Positions 6,944 to 14,947 are shown, numbered from the stretch's first letter. The stretch: DNA of 64,000 nucleotides from MFD00082-c5 sp963697995 (GCA_963697995.1 OY969110.1:1364001-1428000); one strand, 5' to 3'. The notes: generated from the letters alone by a model not told the origin. Translations and numbers: made by a program.

Positions 6944-7456
6944 ACTGGCTTTTTTTATGAGCAGGGTGGCCCTCTTATAGGGTGATACTGTATTAACTTT
7001 GACCCATTTGCTAAGAGGCCACTCCTTCCCTGAAGAGAGCCTGCACCAAGTCCAAATTCCTAAACAATCCAAATGACTTAATTGATATTCCGTTTGAATA
7101 ATTTCTAAAATACGTTCAACAACCCCATGAAATACTTGCATTTGTTGATCAGCTGCATCGTAGTGATATTTTTTGTAGAAGTGTTTTGCAATTGAGGTGT
7201 AATCCCAATTTGAAAACCCATCTCCAGGCATTTCTGGAATCTCTCCTTGAATTCCCGCTTCGTACCATCGGATAAGTGCTTTTCCCCATCCGATTTGATA
7301 GGCTATTAAATTTGCCACACTGAGTTTCCCACCAGTTCCTTCTATCACTTTTGAGATACGTCTTGATGGAGCGTGCTTTAACACAATTTTAACTAATTGG
7401 TGATAGGCCTTTTGAATCTCTTCACTTAAAAAATGTTTACCTGCGTTTTGATTCAT
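6902..7456 (-). CDS. ClbS/DfsB-family four-helix protein, 3' end fused into hicA stump
   Basis: The 184-residue protein matches the ClbS/DfsB (DUF1706) family: residues 40-80 read GTGGKLSVANLIAYQIGWGKALIRWYEAG with the usual tryptophans, then PGDGFSNWDYTSIAKHFYKKYH, and near the end WPLSKWVKVNTVSPYKRATLL. Characterised members hydrolyse or protect against reactive compounds such as colibactin; the substrate here is unknown. The last ten residues (PRLPKDVALE) are read from the hicA stump in another frame, so the natural C-terminus has been lost or replaced. The gene for a hydrolase lies 11 bases upstream on the same strand, suggesting one operon. Confidence 0.75.
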   Translation of the reverse strand: MNQNAGKHFLSEEIQKAYHQLVKIVLKHAPSRRISKVIEGTGGKLSVANLIAYQIGWGKALIRWYEAGIQGEIPEMPGDGFSNWDYTSIAKHFYKKYHYDAADQQMQVFHGVVERILEIIQTEYQLSHLDCLGIWTWCRLSSGKEWPLSKWVKVNTVSPYKRATLLIKKASLQAPRLPKDVALE

Positions 7457-7467
7457 CGGTTTAAATT

Positions 7468-8232
7468 TTAATTCAATTTGTTGTTCTTTAAAAATTGCAT
7501 AGCTGTCTTGCTGAAGTAGTCAAGGTCTTTGAAAATTGGTACGTGTCCTGCATCCGGAATGATCCAAAGAGATGCATTGGGAATCGATTTATACATGTTT
7601 ATGGAAATATCTATGGGGTACAAAAAATCTCTATCGCCTTGTACAAGCAGTGTTTTTGCCGAAATTGTCGATAAAACAGCAGATGTAAAATTCATGTCGT
7701 CATAGTCGTCTGCAAAAGCTTTGGCATGTTCGAATAATTGACGGATTTGAGAATCGCCATGAAGATGTTTGACTTGTAACCCCTCCAGTTGCTCTTTGGG
7801 AAGGGATTCAAAGGAGGTTTGACGCATAATGGATCGCGCTTGCTCGGGGTAGTGACTTGTGGCGCTGACTAAGATAGCAGAAGTCATCCGTTTTGGTTGT
7901 TGTGTTGACATGTGAAGTAATGCGCTGGCGCCGCCGCTGCAGCCTATTGCCTGAAACTTGTCAATATTTAATTTATCAAGAAGAGCATAAATATCTAAAG
8001 CGACTTGCCTAAAAGTGTATGATTTCGAAGAATTTGTTGAGCGACCATGTCCTCTCATATCAGGAATAATTAATTGAAAATGTTGCTTCCATTCATTGAT
8101 CAGAGGGTGCCAATCTGCGCTTGACCCTGTAAAACCATGAAGAAGAACTAAAGGATTACCTTTTCCGTGGATTTCATAGTACAAATCAATCTCGTTAATT
8201 TCTTCTAAACAGCTAAAAGCATTTAATTGCAT
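7468..8232 (-). CDS. Alpha/beta-fold hydrolase
   Basis: The 254-residue protein has the alpha/beta-hydrolase order: oxyanion motif LLHGFTGSSADWHPLI (about 30-45), DMRGHGRS (about 58), nucleophile elbow AIGCSGGASALLH with the serine at about 100, an acid in VQGDRDFLYP (about 205), and the histidine in IPDAGHVPIF (about 232). The substrate is not apparent; sequence style is that of 3-oxoadipate enol-lactonase or proline-iminopeptidase-like enzymes. There is no signal peptide, so it is cytoplasmic. It probably shares a transcript with the DfsB-like gene downstream. Confidence 0.85.
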   Translation of the reverse strand: MQLNAFSCLEEINEIDLYYEIHGKGNPLVLLHGFTGSSADWHPLINEWKQHFQLIIPDMRGHGRSTNSSKSYTFRQVALDIYALLDKLNIDKFQAIGCSGGASALLHMSTQQPKRMTSAILVSATSHYPEQARSIMRQTSFESLPKEQLEGLQVKHLHGDSQIRQLFEHAKAFADDYDDMNFTSAVLSTISAKTLLVQGDRDFLYPIDISINMYKSIPNASLWIIPDAGHVPIFKDLDYFSKTAMQFLKNNKLN

Positions 8233-8329
8233 AATAATAACCTATTAATTGTTCTACTTAGGTAAATATGAGTCATTTACGTCTTAAGACAGGATAACAA
8301 AGAATGGTTTTTATAAATAGAAAAAAGAT

Positions 8330-8449
8330 GGTGGCTTCTCAAATGTAGTCGGCACTCCCGAACACGGGATTAGACGCTCAAAAAAGCCAAGTTCTGATGC
8401 CCTGAGATGAAAGACTACTTACTCAGTACTCGAACCCGAGATAGCCACC
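8330..8449. other. 120-bp element closed by a long stem, possible structured RNA
   Basis: The ends pair as GGTGGCTTCTC against GAGATAGCCACC. Inside, TGTAGTC pairs with GACTAC, and CTCGGGTTCGAG and TCCCGNNNNCGGGA form small hairpins. The total of 120 nt, the 7-bp terminal GGTGGCT/AGCCACC helix and the internal CCGAACACGG recall 5S rRNA, but the spacing to that motif is about 13 nt too short and helices II-V do not fit. On the minus strand it is followed by a T-rich tract (ATCTTTTTT), as in a terminator. It could be a small RNA, a decayed RNA gene or a miniature element. It lies directly beside the tRNA fragment at 8461. Confidence 0.4.
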
Positions 8450-8460
8450 AAAAAAGAAAC

Positions 8461-8506
8461 TCCGGAAGCTAGGATTCGAACCTAGCGACCAATGGATCAA
8501 AAGTCC
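8461..8506 (-). pseudogene. tRNA 3'-half fragment (attachment-site remnant)
   Basis: Read on the minus strand these 46 bases form an anticodon arm, variable loop, T arm (GGTTCGAATCC) and acceptor 3' strand ending TCCGGA. They differ from the tRNA-Asn repeat: by alignment the anticodon is TTT instead of GTT and the T stem is different. There is no 5' half, so it is not functional. It is followed by the sequence 'tacaacacattacaattcat', which also follows the att repeat at 3871 and recurs near 6316, so this is probably the end of another integrated element. Confidence 0.65.
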
Positions 8507-8794
8507 GAGGTAAACCAACAATTTACAACACATTACAATTCATAACAACAACAATGCGTCTAGGAGCGTAATACCATTGGAACGACCGTTGGGAATTAGA
8601 GCAAACGATCAATATTTGCTTGGAACCGAATATTGATTTTTCCGAAGTGGAATGTTGATCTACTTCTGAGGGACATTTAGAAAAATATATGGCATTTTTA
8701 GAGCGTCCAAAGAAAAGTTAAATCGGGCTCTTAAATAATTTTTAGCCACAGCAACACTAGTGCACCACTAAGCTCTTGTTTTCTGTGTTTTTAT
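8507..8794. other. Non-coding remnant next to the tRNA fragment
   Basis: I find no gene here. The stretch shares 'tacaacacattacaattcat' with the regions after 3871 and near 6316, and ends with a 'gtgcaccac' motif like those near 4000, 6420, 17910 and 18070. It reads as the worn edge of an integrated element. Confidence 0.5.
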
Positions 8795-9118
8795 TTAACT
8801 AGCACGTGCTAAAGCAAATCGATAGATAAACCATGCAGTTAGGATGAGGATTCCGCATTCATAAAATGCATTTATTTGAAAAAACTGATCGACCAGATGG
8901 TTTAACCCTTTCCAATCTTTGGTAAAGAAATGATGAGGGTGTACGTCAAAATACAAAAGCAAATCGTAGCCAGTGAACAAAATGCGTTGCTTTAAATACA
9001 TGTAGCTACAAAAAAGGCTGCAAATTATGCAACCAATAAAAACGGAAATAAAGAACAATATGGAGATTAAAAAAAACATTTTTCGTTTTTCCTTAATTAA
9101 ATTCTCTAAAAATGGCAT
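8795..9118 (-). CDS. Small two-helix membrane protein
   Basis: A longer frame reaches to 9337 but that part runs through the secreted-protein gene in another frame. From the ATG at 9118 the protein has 107 residues with a first membrane helix (MFFLISILFFISVFIGCIIC) and a last one (ECGILILTAWFIYRFALA) around a loop of about 55 residues with HPHHFF. It overlaps the upstream gene by 26 bases, so the two are probably co-expressed. I do not recognise a family. Confidence 0.5.
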   Translation of the reverse strand: MPFLENLIKEKRKMFFLISILFFISVFIGCIICSLFCSYMYLKQRILFTGYDLLLYFDVHPHHFFTKDWKGLNHLVDQFFQINAFYECGILILTAWFIYRFALARAS

Positions 9119-9572
9119 ATCGAATTTCATTGTCAGCACCACCGACTTCTTCGACGACAGCAGTAGTTCCAAATCGGTACGTTTGATTGTCTCTTTTGAT
9201 TTTACCGTCAAATGTAAAAGCCCACGCTTTTGCTCCGTCTGGCCATTGTTCATACTGAGAAGTTGTTGATGTAAATTTCTCTCCAAAATAAAATTCGAAT
9301 TCTTGTTTAACAGGCTTGTTGTCACTCGTAAGTCCAAATCCTTTTTTAGGGGGAGCTTTTTTGAAATATGTTTTTAGTTCACCTTTTTCGAAGTTTGCCA
9401 GCAGAACCCAACATGTTTCATTTTCTTGAACCCAGGAGATTTTCCAGGGTTTACGGTCAACAATAACTAATCCTCCATCGATTTCGGCTGCATAAATGTG
9501 CTCTGGAAGGGTTATAAAAGGAATTAATAGCATTAAGATTTTTGTTAGTATTATTTTATGAAAATTATTCAT
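9093..9572 (-). CDS. Secreted protein of unknown function
   Basis: The 159-residue product has a signal peptide (ILTKILMLLIPFITLPEHIYA) and a mature part of about 130 residues rich in aromatic and charged residues (KPWKISWVQENETCWVLLA, then QYEQWPDGAKAWAFTFDGKI). No known domain is apparent to me. It overlaps the nuclease gene upstream by four bases (ATGA) and the membrane protein gene downstream, forming a three-gene set on the minus strand whose joint purpose is unknown. Confidence 0.6.
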   Translation of the reverse strand: MNNFHKIILTKILMLLIPFITLPEHIYAAEIDGGLVIVDRKPWKISWVQENETCWVLLANFEKGELKTYFKKAPPKKGFGLTSDNKPVKQEFEFYFGEKFTSTTSQYEQWPDGAKAWAFTFDGKIKRDNQTYRFGTTAVVEEVGGADNEIRYAIFREFN

Positions 9573-10945
9573 TTTTTTCCTTGTTTATTTTTATTTCTTT
9601 TTTCTTCGTAACATTCGGGACACCATGTTTTGTTGTGCATAACATTGTTAGGTGAGGCTGGGAAACTGTGTCCTTTTTCACACATCCAAATTAAATGAGT
9701 ACGAGAGTTTGTGTATGTTGTTGAAAGGCATTTTCCGCCTCTCTCAGCAGCTATTTCTTGCATTTTTGTTATAGTTAATTTTTCATTGCCACTGCATTTT
9801 TTACACCAGTGCCCAGCTTTAATGTTATCTGGAATACTTGGAAAAGTGTGTCCTTTATGACATTCAAACTCCATTATTTGATCAGAGGCAATGTAGTTTT
9901 GTGAAAGACATTTTCCCCCTTTTGATAGAGCAATTGCTCTCATTGCATCTAATTGTGTTGTTGCATATTCACAATGATAAGCTTTATTGATGTTTATACA
10001 TGAAAAAACAGAATGGTCATCAATTTTAATGTTGTTTATTTTAAGTTGGTTTTTAAAATAGTTACTTAATGTATTCAGTTTTGTTATAGTGAAAATCTCT
10101 GGAATTACTATTAATTTTATTGAGTTTGTTTTGCATAAATCTTTTTTAAGTTTATCTCGATTAACTTGTGCGGAAAATTCTTTTTTATTTTTGTGTCTGT
10201 AAGGATGATATTGGTAATGATGTTGGCCATGATGCTCAAACGCTATCCCTAGTTCTATGCAATAACCATCAAGTTCTAATTGATTTCCATCCTTTGTGCG
10301 AAGCCATTCAGGATAACTTTTAGGAAATTTTCTTTGAAAAACCTGTTCGAGAAATTCCCTGCAGATTCGTTCTCCAAGAGAATCTGAACATTTCGAACAC
10401 CACCCTCCCTGTCTGATTCTGTTCGGAGGTGCTTCCCATTCGTGATTATTTATACATCTAAAAAGCAAGTTGGTTTGTGAATTAACGTATGATGCAGATA
10501 AACACTCCCCACCTCTTTCAAGAGCAATTTTTTTTATTGTTTCGATATCACCTCTAAGTTTATCTGCTGCACTTTTTCTTCCACATTTTGGACACCATTG
10601 GCCTTGATGAATATTAGTGGGACTGGCTTCCCACTCATGACCTTTTTCACATTTCCATAATAATAAAGTATGGCTGTTTATATATTCAGTAGATAAGCAA
10701 TCCCCATTGTTTTTTGTTGCTAAAAATTTCATATCGTCAATATTTTTATTTTTGTTCCCAGCGCAATCAGGGCACCATTTTCCTTGTTGGACGTTGTTCC
10801 AATTAGACTTGAAAATGTGTTTTTTTTCGCATTCCCAATCCATCAAAGTTTTGGAATTAACATAATTATTCGAAAGGCATACCCCGTTCTTTTTTTTTGC
10901 AAACTCCTTAATTTCTTTAATTTTTGGTTTTCTGTGTTTTCCCAT
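9569..10945 (-). CDS. Zinc-ribbon repeat protein with a Vsr-like nuclease core
   Basis: This 458-residue protein has five similar units of about 55 residues. Each has a helix, a GGxCLSxxYxNS turn, then CxxxHxW or similar and a closing CPxC or CxxC, so each should hold one zinc. Three units (about 10-185) come before and two (about 335-450) after a central domain. That domain reads LGERICREFLEQVF, then LELDGYCIELGIAFEHHGQHHY and, after a basic helix, KLIVIP; the E, D-G-Y-x-x-E and Q-H-H-Y spacing looks like a PD-(D/E)XK or Vsr-type endonuclease. The ribbons are like DUF4379-type repeats seen in phage and giant-virus nucleases. Likely roles are DNA cleavage in element mobility or in defence; neither is shown. 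Confidence 0.7.
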   Translation of the reverse strand: MGKHRKPKIKEIKEFAKKKNGVCLSNNYVNSKTLMDWECEKKHIFKSNWNNVQQGKWCPDCAGNKNKNIDDMKFLATKNNGDCLSTEYINSHTLLLWKCEKGHEWEASPTNIHQGQWCPKCGRKSAADKLRGDIETIKKIALERGGECLSASYVNSQTNLLFRCINNHEWEAPPNRIRQGGWCSKCSDSLGERICREFLEQVFQRKFPKSYPEWLRTKDGNQLELDGYCIELGIAFEHHGQHHYQYHPYRHKNKKEFSAQVNRDKLKKDLCKTNSIKLIVIPEIFTITKLNTLSNYFKNQLKINNIKIDDHSVFSCININKAYHCEYATTQLDAMRAIALSKGGKCLSQNYIASDQIMEFECHKGHTFPSIPDNIKAGHWCKKCSGNEKLTITKMQEIAAERGGKCLSTTYTNSRTHLIWMCEKGHSFPASPNNVMHNKTWCPECYEEKRNKNKQGKK

Positions 10946-11099
10946 ATTTAAAATTAATTATTTTTGAACGTAAGTAATTATCCATCTCAGATTTTCAATA
11001 ATTTCGTAAGGTTTTCGCATCGTAAATCAGGTGCATGTTGGTAATTATTAGGTCTTGTATTTCCAAAGTATTGCACGCATGATTGCATTCTCTATTTGT

Positions 11100-11648
11100 T
11101 TATTTCGTTTTTGTGTTTCGAATAAAATGGATAATCCATAAGGACTTTTTCAGTTTCCAGAATTTTTGCAGATTGTTCCAACTTTTCAAAACATTTTTTT
11201 TCTTAATTAGCGTCAAAACCTCAAACATGGATTTCGAGCTTATATTACCTTTAACACTGCAGATACCTGCATCGTACCCCAGATTCTTTAGTGCAATATC
11301 ACAATAACTTATGCATTCATTAAGTTGAGCTGTTCTATAAGCTTGTTCGGCTTTTCTAAACCAAGCAATTCCAATAGATAAGGGTTTAGATGAGTTTTTA
11401 ACGACGTAATCAGCTGCAAGTTGCATATCTTTTTCAAACTTAATGCTTATTGGGCAAATAACCATTAGTTCCTTGATAAATAAAATACATTCTTTATCAT
11501 TTTGATGTTTTTCTAATGCAGTCTTGCATGCCATGAAAGCTGTATCTTCATCATTACAAGTAAAAGCCAATTCTAGAGCAGACATCAATTGAGGGTCTTT
11601 ACTTTCACTATCTAGCACCCCTGCATGAATATTTAAAATAAAGACCAT
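11100..11648 (-). CDS. Secreted TPR-like protein, probably frameshifted at the signal peptide
   Basis: The 182-codon frame begins inside what looks like a signal peptide (VFILNIHAGVL). Upstream, in another frame, is ATG with MKKSTIF; adding one T to a run of five T would give MKKSTIFFILSMVFILNIHA, a proper signal peptide. The rest has helix pairs like tetratricopeptide repeats (LELAFTCNDEDTAFMACKTA, GIAWFRKAEQAYRTAQLNEC, SYCDIALKNLG). Function is unknown. It may be a pseudogene; the start shown is only the first ATG in the open frame. Confidence 0.45.
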   Translation of the reverse strand: MVFILNIHAGVLDSESKDPQLMSALELAFTCNDEDTAFMACKTALEKHQNDKECILFIKELMVICPISIKFEKDMQLAADYVVKNSSKPLSIGIAWFRKAEQAYRTAQLNECISYCDIALKNLGYDAGICSVKGNISSKSMFEVLTLIKKKNVLKSWNNLQKFWKLKKSLWIIHFIRNTKTK

Positions 11649-11847
11649 TGATAATATAAAAATATTGTTGATTTCTTCATGTTTTGCCCGTTTTTTTTAT
11701 TTTGGGTTTGTTGTATTTTGTTAATGCTTAAGAGGTTATATCTTAAAGGTTGTTATCTTTTTTGTGTACTCATAATCTTTTTTTAGTGCTCATAGTCTGT
11801 GTATTGTTGATAATAAAAGTTCTAGCCTATGTGTTTTTGAGGCACAC

Positions 11848-12081
11848 ATGGGCGAATCTCATAATAGAAAAAAAACTCCTATTCGAAAGTCTTTCGGTTT
11901 AAAGGTGCGCATGCGCCGTTACGAAATCGGCATTACCCAAGAGGAATTGGCCGAAAAAGCTGATTTACACCCGACTTATGTTGGCTCGGTTGAGAGAGGA
12001 GAAAGGAACATCGCCTTGGAGAATATCATCATTCTAGCAAAGGCTTTGAATTGCTCTCCAAGGGACTTGATGCCCGAATGA
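11848..12081 (+). CDS. Small XRE-family transcriptional regulator, copy 2
   Basis: The 77-residue helix-turn-helix protein is a close paralogue of the one at 3137-3373 (FGLKVRMRRYEIGITQEELAEKADLHPTYVG, then ERGERNIALENII). A palindrome around 'tgtgtttttgaggcacaca' ends at the start codon and may be its own operator. The protein probably controls genes of the island. The two copies in two different element remnants suggest each element brought its own repressor. Confidence 0.8.
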   Translation: MGESHNRKKTPIRKSFGLKVRMRRYEIGITQEELAEKADLHPTYVGSVERGERNIALENIIILAKALNCSPRDLMPE

Positions 12082-12111
12082 ATAAAGACAATTGGGTCAA
12101 ATGGGACAAAA

Positions 12112-12369
12112 CTACGTTCTATGGATGAGGTTTTTGCCTTGTCTAATCAATTCTCTGATAGAGCGTCTTTCGGCGAGTGCTTCTTTCGATCTAAAGCCGT
12201 GCTTCCAGCTTCCCATCTTCTGACGTAGCTTTCCTTCAGCTGTTTTTGGTCCTGGATTGTGCTTTGGGACAAGCCCGCCATGCAAGCGACATCGTCCGTT
12301 TGCCATAGCTGGTTGCCGACAAGGTTGGTGTCCGTTTGTTCTCGCCTTCGCACCACACAACCTTAGCAT
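12112..12369 (-). CDS. HGGxSTG-type zinc-binding island protein
   Basis: The 85-residue product has the pattern LCGAKARTNGHQPCRQPAM followed by GRCRLHGGL and KHGFRSKEALAERRSIREL, which is the family of HGGxSTG-domain proteins common on prophages and integrative elements. Here the motif reads HGGLVPK, without the usual STG. Two cysteines before and one cysteine-histidine pair suggest a small metal site. Its role is unknown. It overlaps the next gene upstream by seven bases and belongs to the island module with DUF3987. Confidence 0.7.
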   Translation of the reverse strand: MLRLCGAKARTNGHQPCRQPAMANGRCRLHGGLVPKHNPGPKTAEGKLRQKMGSWKHGFRSKEALAERRSIRELIRQGKNLIHRT

Positions 12370-13016
12370 GGGATTACCTCGTCATTTTTATTATTACCCC
12401 CACCCCCATTAACTACGTTGCCAACGATGGCCTTGCCGCCATCATTGACTTGAACATGCTGCACAATAACTTTCTGTTCGCCACCCCGGCGATACTTGGC
12501 AAGTGTTTCAATGGTTTCATTATGCAATCTTAAAAGTTTGATAGCATTTTTTAGGTAAAATTCACTGTGATCAACTCGGTTGCTATTCTCTGCTTTTTCT
12601 ATATATCGTAAACCTTGAGAGTAAAGGACTGTCGATTGAAGGCATAGTTTTGCTTCGGTAGAATCCCTTGGCTCATAATCTGAAAGCGATTGAAATACAG
12701 TATTAAAATTGTAGTCTATTTCTTTGCAAAAAGGCATTGCAGAAACAGCTCTATAGATAATTTCGTTTGAAATTTCTTTATCTTGTGTTGCTGTCAATTT
12801 TTCTAAGATAAGATGGCTTTCGGATTGGTATTGTTCTCTCACCTCAATACCATCACATTTACTATCTTTGCTGCTAATGCGTATTGGACATTTTCCCTGT
12901 GGGATATTTTCATTTGTTAGCTGCTTTATATTAGTTTCGGTCTTAATGGGTTTATCAATTGGCTTGGAGCCTGCAACTAAGCTTTGCTCTATCTCGAAAT
13001 CTTCTTTACTATTCAT
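12363..13016 (-). CDS. Island-associated hypothetical protein
   Basis: The 217-residue protein has a poorly conserved N-terminal 60 residues, a helical middle (ILEKLTATQDKEISNEIIYRA, LCLQSTVLYSQGLRYIEKAE) and a C-terminal motif RRGGEQKVIVQHVQVNDGGKAIVGNV. That C-terminal pattern is recurrent in proteins of integrative elements of alpha-proteobacteria and intracellular bacteria, of unknown function. It lies between DUF3987 and the HGGxSTG protein, all on one strand. Confidence 0.65.
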   Translation of the reverse strand: MNSKEDFEIEQSLVAGSKPIDKPIKTETNIKQLTNENIPQGKCPIRISSKDSKCDGIEVREQYQSESHLILEKLTATQDKEISNEIIYRAVSAMPFCKEIDYNFNTVFQSLSDYEPRDSTEAKLCLQSTVLYSQGLRYIEKAENSNRVDHSEFYLKNAIKLLRLHNETIETLAKYRRGGEQKVIVQHVQVNDGGKAIVGNVVNGGGGNNKNDEVIPC

Positions 13017-13104
13017 GCGTTTACCTCTTGGTTGGGTTTGTGATATTTAGGGACAAATAGGGCAAAAGCGCCAAAATCTAATAAAAGCTTTTGCCTTATG
13101 TTAC

Positions 13105-14598
13105 TTATTCTTGAAAAAGGCGAGGATTCACATTAAAAATGTCGCTTCGCCGCCCGGTTTTTCCTTGAACAGGGTCGCTTCCACGGATGATGTCTTTTTC
13201 CTCCAGTAATTCAAGTGATGAATTCAATTCTTCTTTTTCTGCTCGGCGAAATTTCCGACGACATTCGCGACGAGTAAAAATAATGCGTTTTTCATCTCTT
13301 ATCCATTTGTAAACATCTCGCGTCAGTTGTTGGGTGCTGCCGAGCCTTAATAAGTCAAAAACAGCTAGGGCATGATTCGTTAAAATATGCCCTATTTTTA
13401 CCGCAGCAGCCATGTCCACTAAAGAAATTGGGTGTTGCCACGGGCATTGATGTGCATAACGCATTATATGCAGTAACCCGGCAATGCGGGCAATGGCACC
13501 AGGCAGCTTTCCAGCCCAATCAGTAATATGAGTCAGATGTCCTATTTCTTCTCCCATTAATGCCTCGACGGCTTTAGCATAACTTAACCACTTCTCATAG
13601 GCTTCCTGCGATAGTGTTAAGGTATATTGCGTTTTAGCGTTGTCTATCGTAAGGTCAGGATGGTTAAGAATCGATCGAAGCGCTTCTCGATAATTTTGAG
13701 TAACCTCCTGACTTATTGGAGCCTCATTAAAACTTCGTTTTCCGATATTTGATTTAGGAATGGCGTATAGGCATCGTCCAAGCAATCCGCGACCACGAAA
13801 AGTTTTATTCCGGCAGATGTTTTTTATGACTTCTGGCTGAACCGTCAAACCCATTGTTAGAACAGGACGCTGCATAAATATTGGCGGCCTTGAGCCCCTA
13901 TCGACCCGCACAGGACTTGCAGAGTGGGCTTGAAGAAAAAGGTCTATGTTCGCTTTCCCGTCGGAATATAAACCGCTCAATATATCAAAGATACCACCTT
14001 CGTCGCTTAAAACAGCCATGGCATCCTCATTAGCTGTCATTATCGTCGCCAGGTGTTCTGGTGTTACATCGCTGGCCCAAATTTGTGGACAAGTGGGGAT
14101 GCTATCAAGCTCGCTTTCCAAGCGTTCGATATCTTCCTGTAGGGCATTGTATTTGTTGTCGTCGCTCGATTTGGCGGCATTGTTGCGAAGCTCTTTCAGG
14201 CGAGCTTCACCTGTTTTTCTTTTGCTCTCGGCCGATTGTATTTGCGGTTCAAAAATTTCCTTTTGTTCGCTTTCCCATTTTTTTCATGGTGTAGCAACTT
14301 CACCATGAACTCTTGTTTTTCGTGATGCCGGAGGTAACACAACTACAGACCATATATTCACGGGTTCAAAATAGTCCGCTTTGATTTGGACTTGGTAGCG
14401 CTTGTGTGTTGCTGTGGCGACCACGGATAAAGTTAACATGGCTGCAAGCTCTATAGGCGTTTCCGTTGAACGAGCGAGTTCCTTAATAAATATCTCAAAT
14501 GGAGCGGGAAAACTATTTTCGGGCCAAGGAAGTAAAGGAACCTCCTCCAAGGGAAGAGGTTCTGGCCAATCAGAGAAATGGGGGTTTAGGTCTTGCAT
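13105..14598 (-). pseudogene. DUF3987 (YfjI-like) protein with an in-frame TGA
   Basis: The gene would encode 497 residues, starting at the ATG at 14598 behind a strong ribosome site (GGGAGGAG). The first part (104 codons, WPEPLPLEEVPLLPWPENSF, then ELARSTETPIELAAMLTLS and VLPPASRKTRVHGEVATP) ends at a TGA at 14284-14286. The same frame continues without a break as KKWESEQKEIFEPQIQ, a coiled region, and the large C-terminal domain (SDVTPEHLATIM, SDEGGIFDILSGLY, RPVLTMGLTVQPEVI, GRGLLGRCLYAIP). Related proteins have 'P-L' with a continuing WE motif at this point, so a TTA to TGA change is likely. YfjI-type proteins are primase/helicase-like factors of integrative elements. With the stop they are split; readthrough cannot be excluded. 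Confidence 0.75.
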
Positions 14599-14599
14599 T

Positions 14600-14947
14600 T
14601 TAAGCTCTCCTCCCTTTATTATCTCGATTATAAGGCCTTCCAATAGTGCCCAAATGTTTTACAGTCGCTTGAGCATTATTTTCATTGAGAGCTTGTTCAA
14701 CCGTTGGTTTAAGCTCTTTCGGAATGTAGTATTCGCCAGGGCGGCACTGTTTGTCGTCCTGGTCTATGATATCAAACCTTCTTGTGAGAATGATATTCTC
14801 AAACCCTTGATTCCTGAGTTCAAATATAACCTGTCTTGGATTGAGAGCACCTATCAACTCTCCTATGTTCTTCACTGTAACTGGACCGTTCAGTAGAACT
14901 TCGATAGCTCTTCGTTGCCTGGGTCCCTTTATAAGCATCTTATTCAT
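14600..14947 (-). CDS. Winged-helix DNA-binding protein
   Basis: I take the ATG at 14947, preceded by AGGAGG at five bases, rather than the one at 14983. The 115-residue product reads RQRRAIEVLLNGPVTVKNIGELIGALNPRQVIFELRNQGF, a winged helix-turn-helix like those placed beside integrase and DUF3987 genes on integrative elements. It probably regulates excision or replication of the island. It sits one base before the DUF3987 start, and its own start lies within the end of the gene before it, so the three form an operon. Confidence 0.7.
   Translation of the reverse strand: MNKMLIKGPRQRRAIEVLLNGPVTVKNIGELIGALNPRQVIFELRNQGFENIILTRRFDIIDQDDKQCRPGEYYIPKELKPTVEQALNENNAQATVKHLGTIGRPYNRDNKGRRA

Noticed and set aside
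8330..8449. Genuine 5S rRNA
   Set aside because: Length, closing stem and CCGAACACGG fit, but that motif starts about 13 nt too early and helices II to V cannot be drawn on either strand. I list it only as a structured element of unknown kind.
8795..9337. Longer version of the membrane protein starting at 9337
   Set aside because: The extra 73 codons lie wholly inside the gene 9093-9572 in another frame. The ATG at 9118 gives a protein with a proper first membrane helix.
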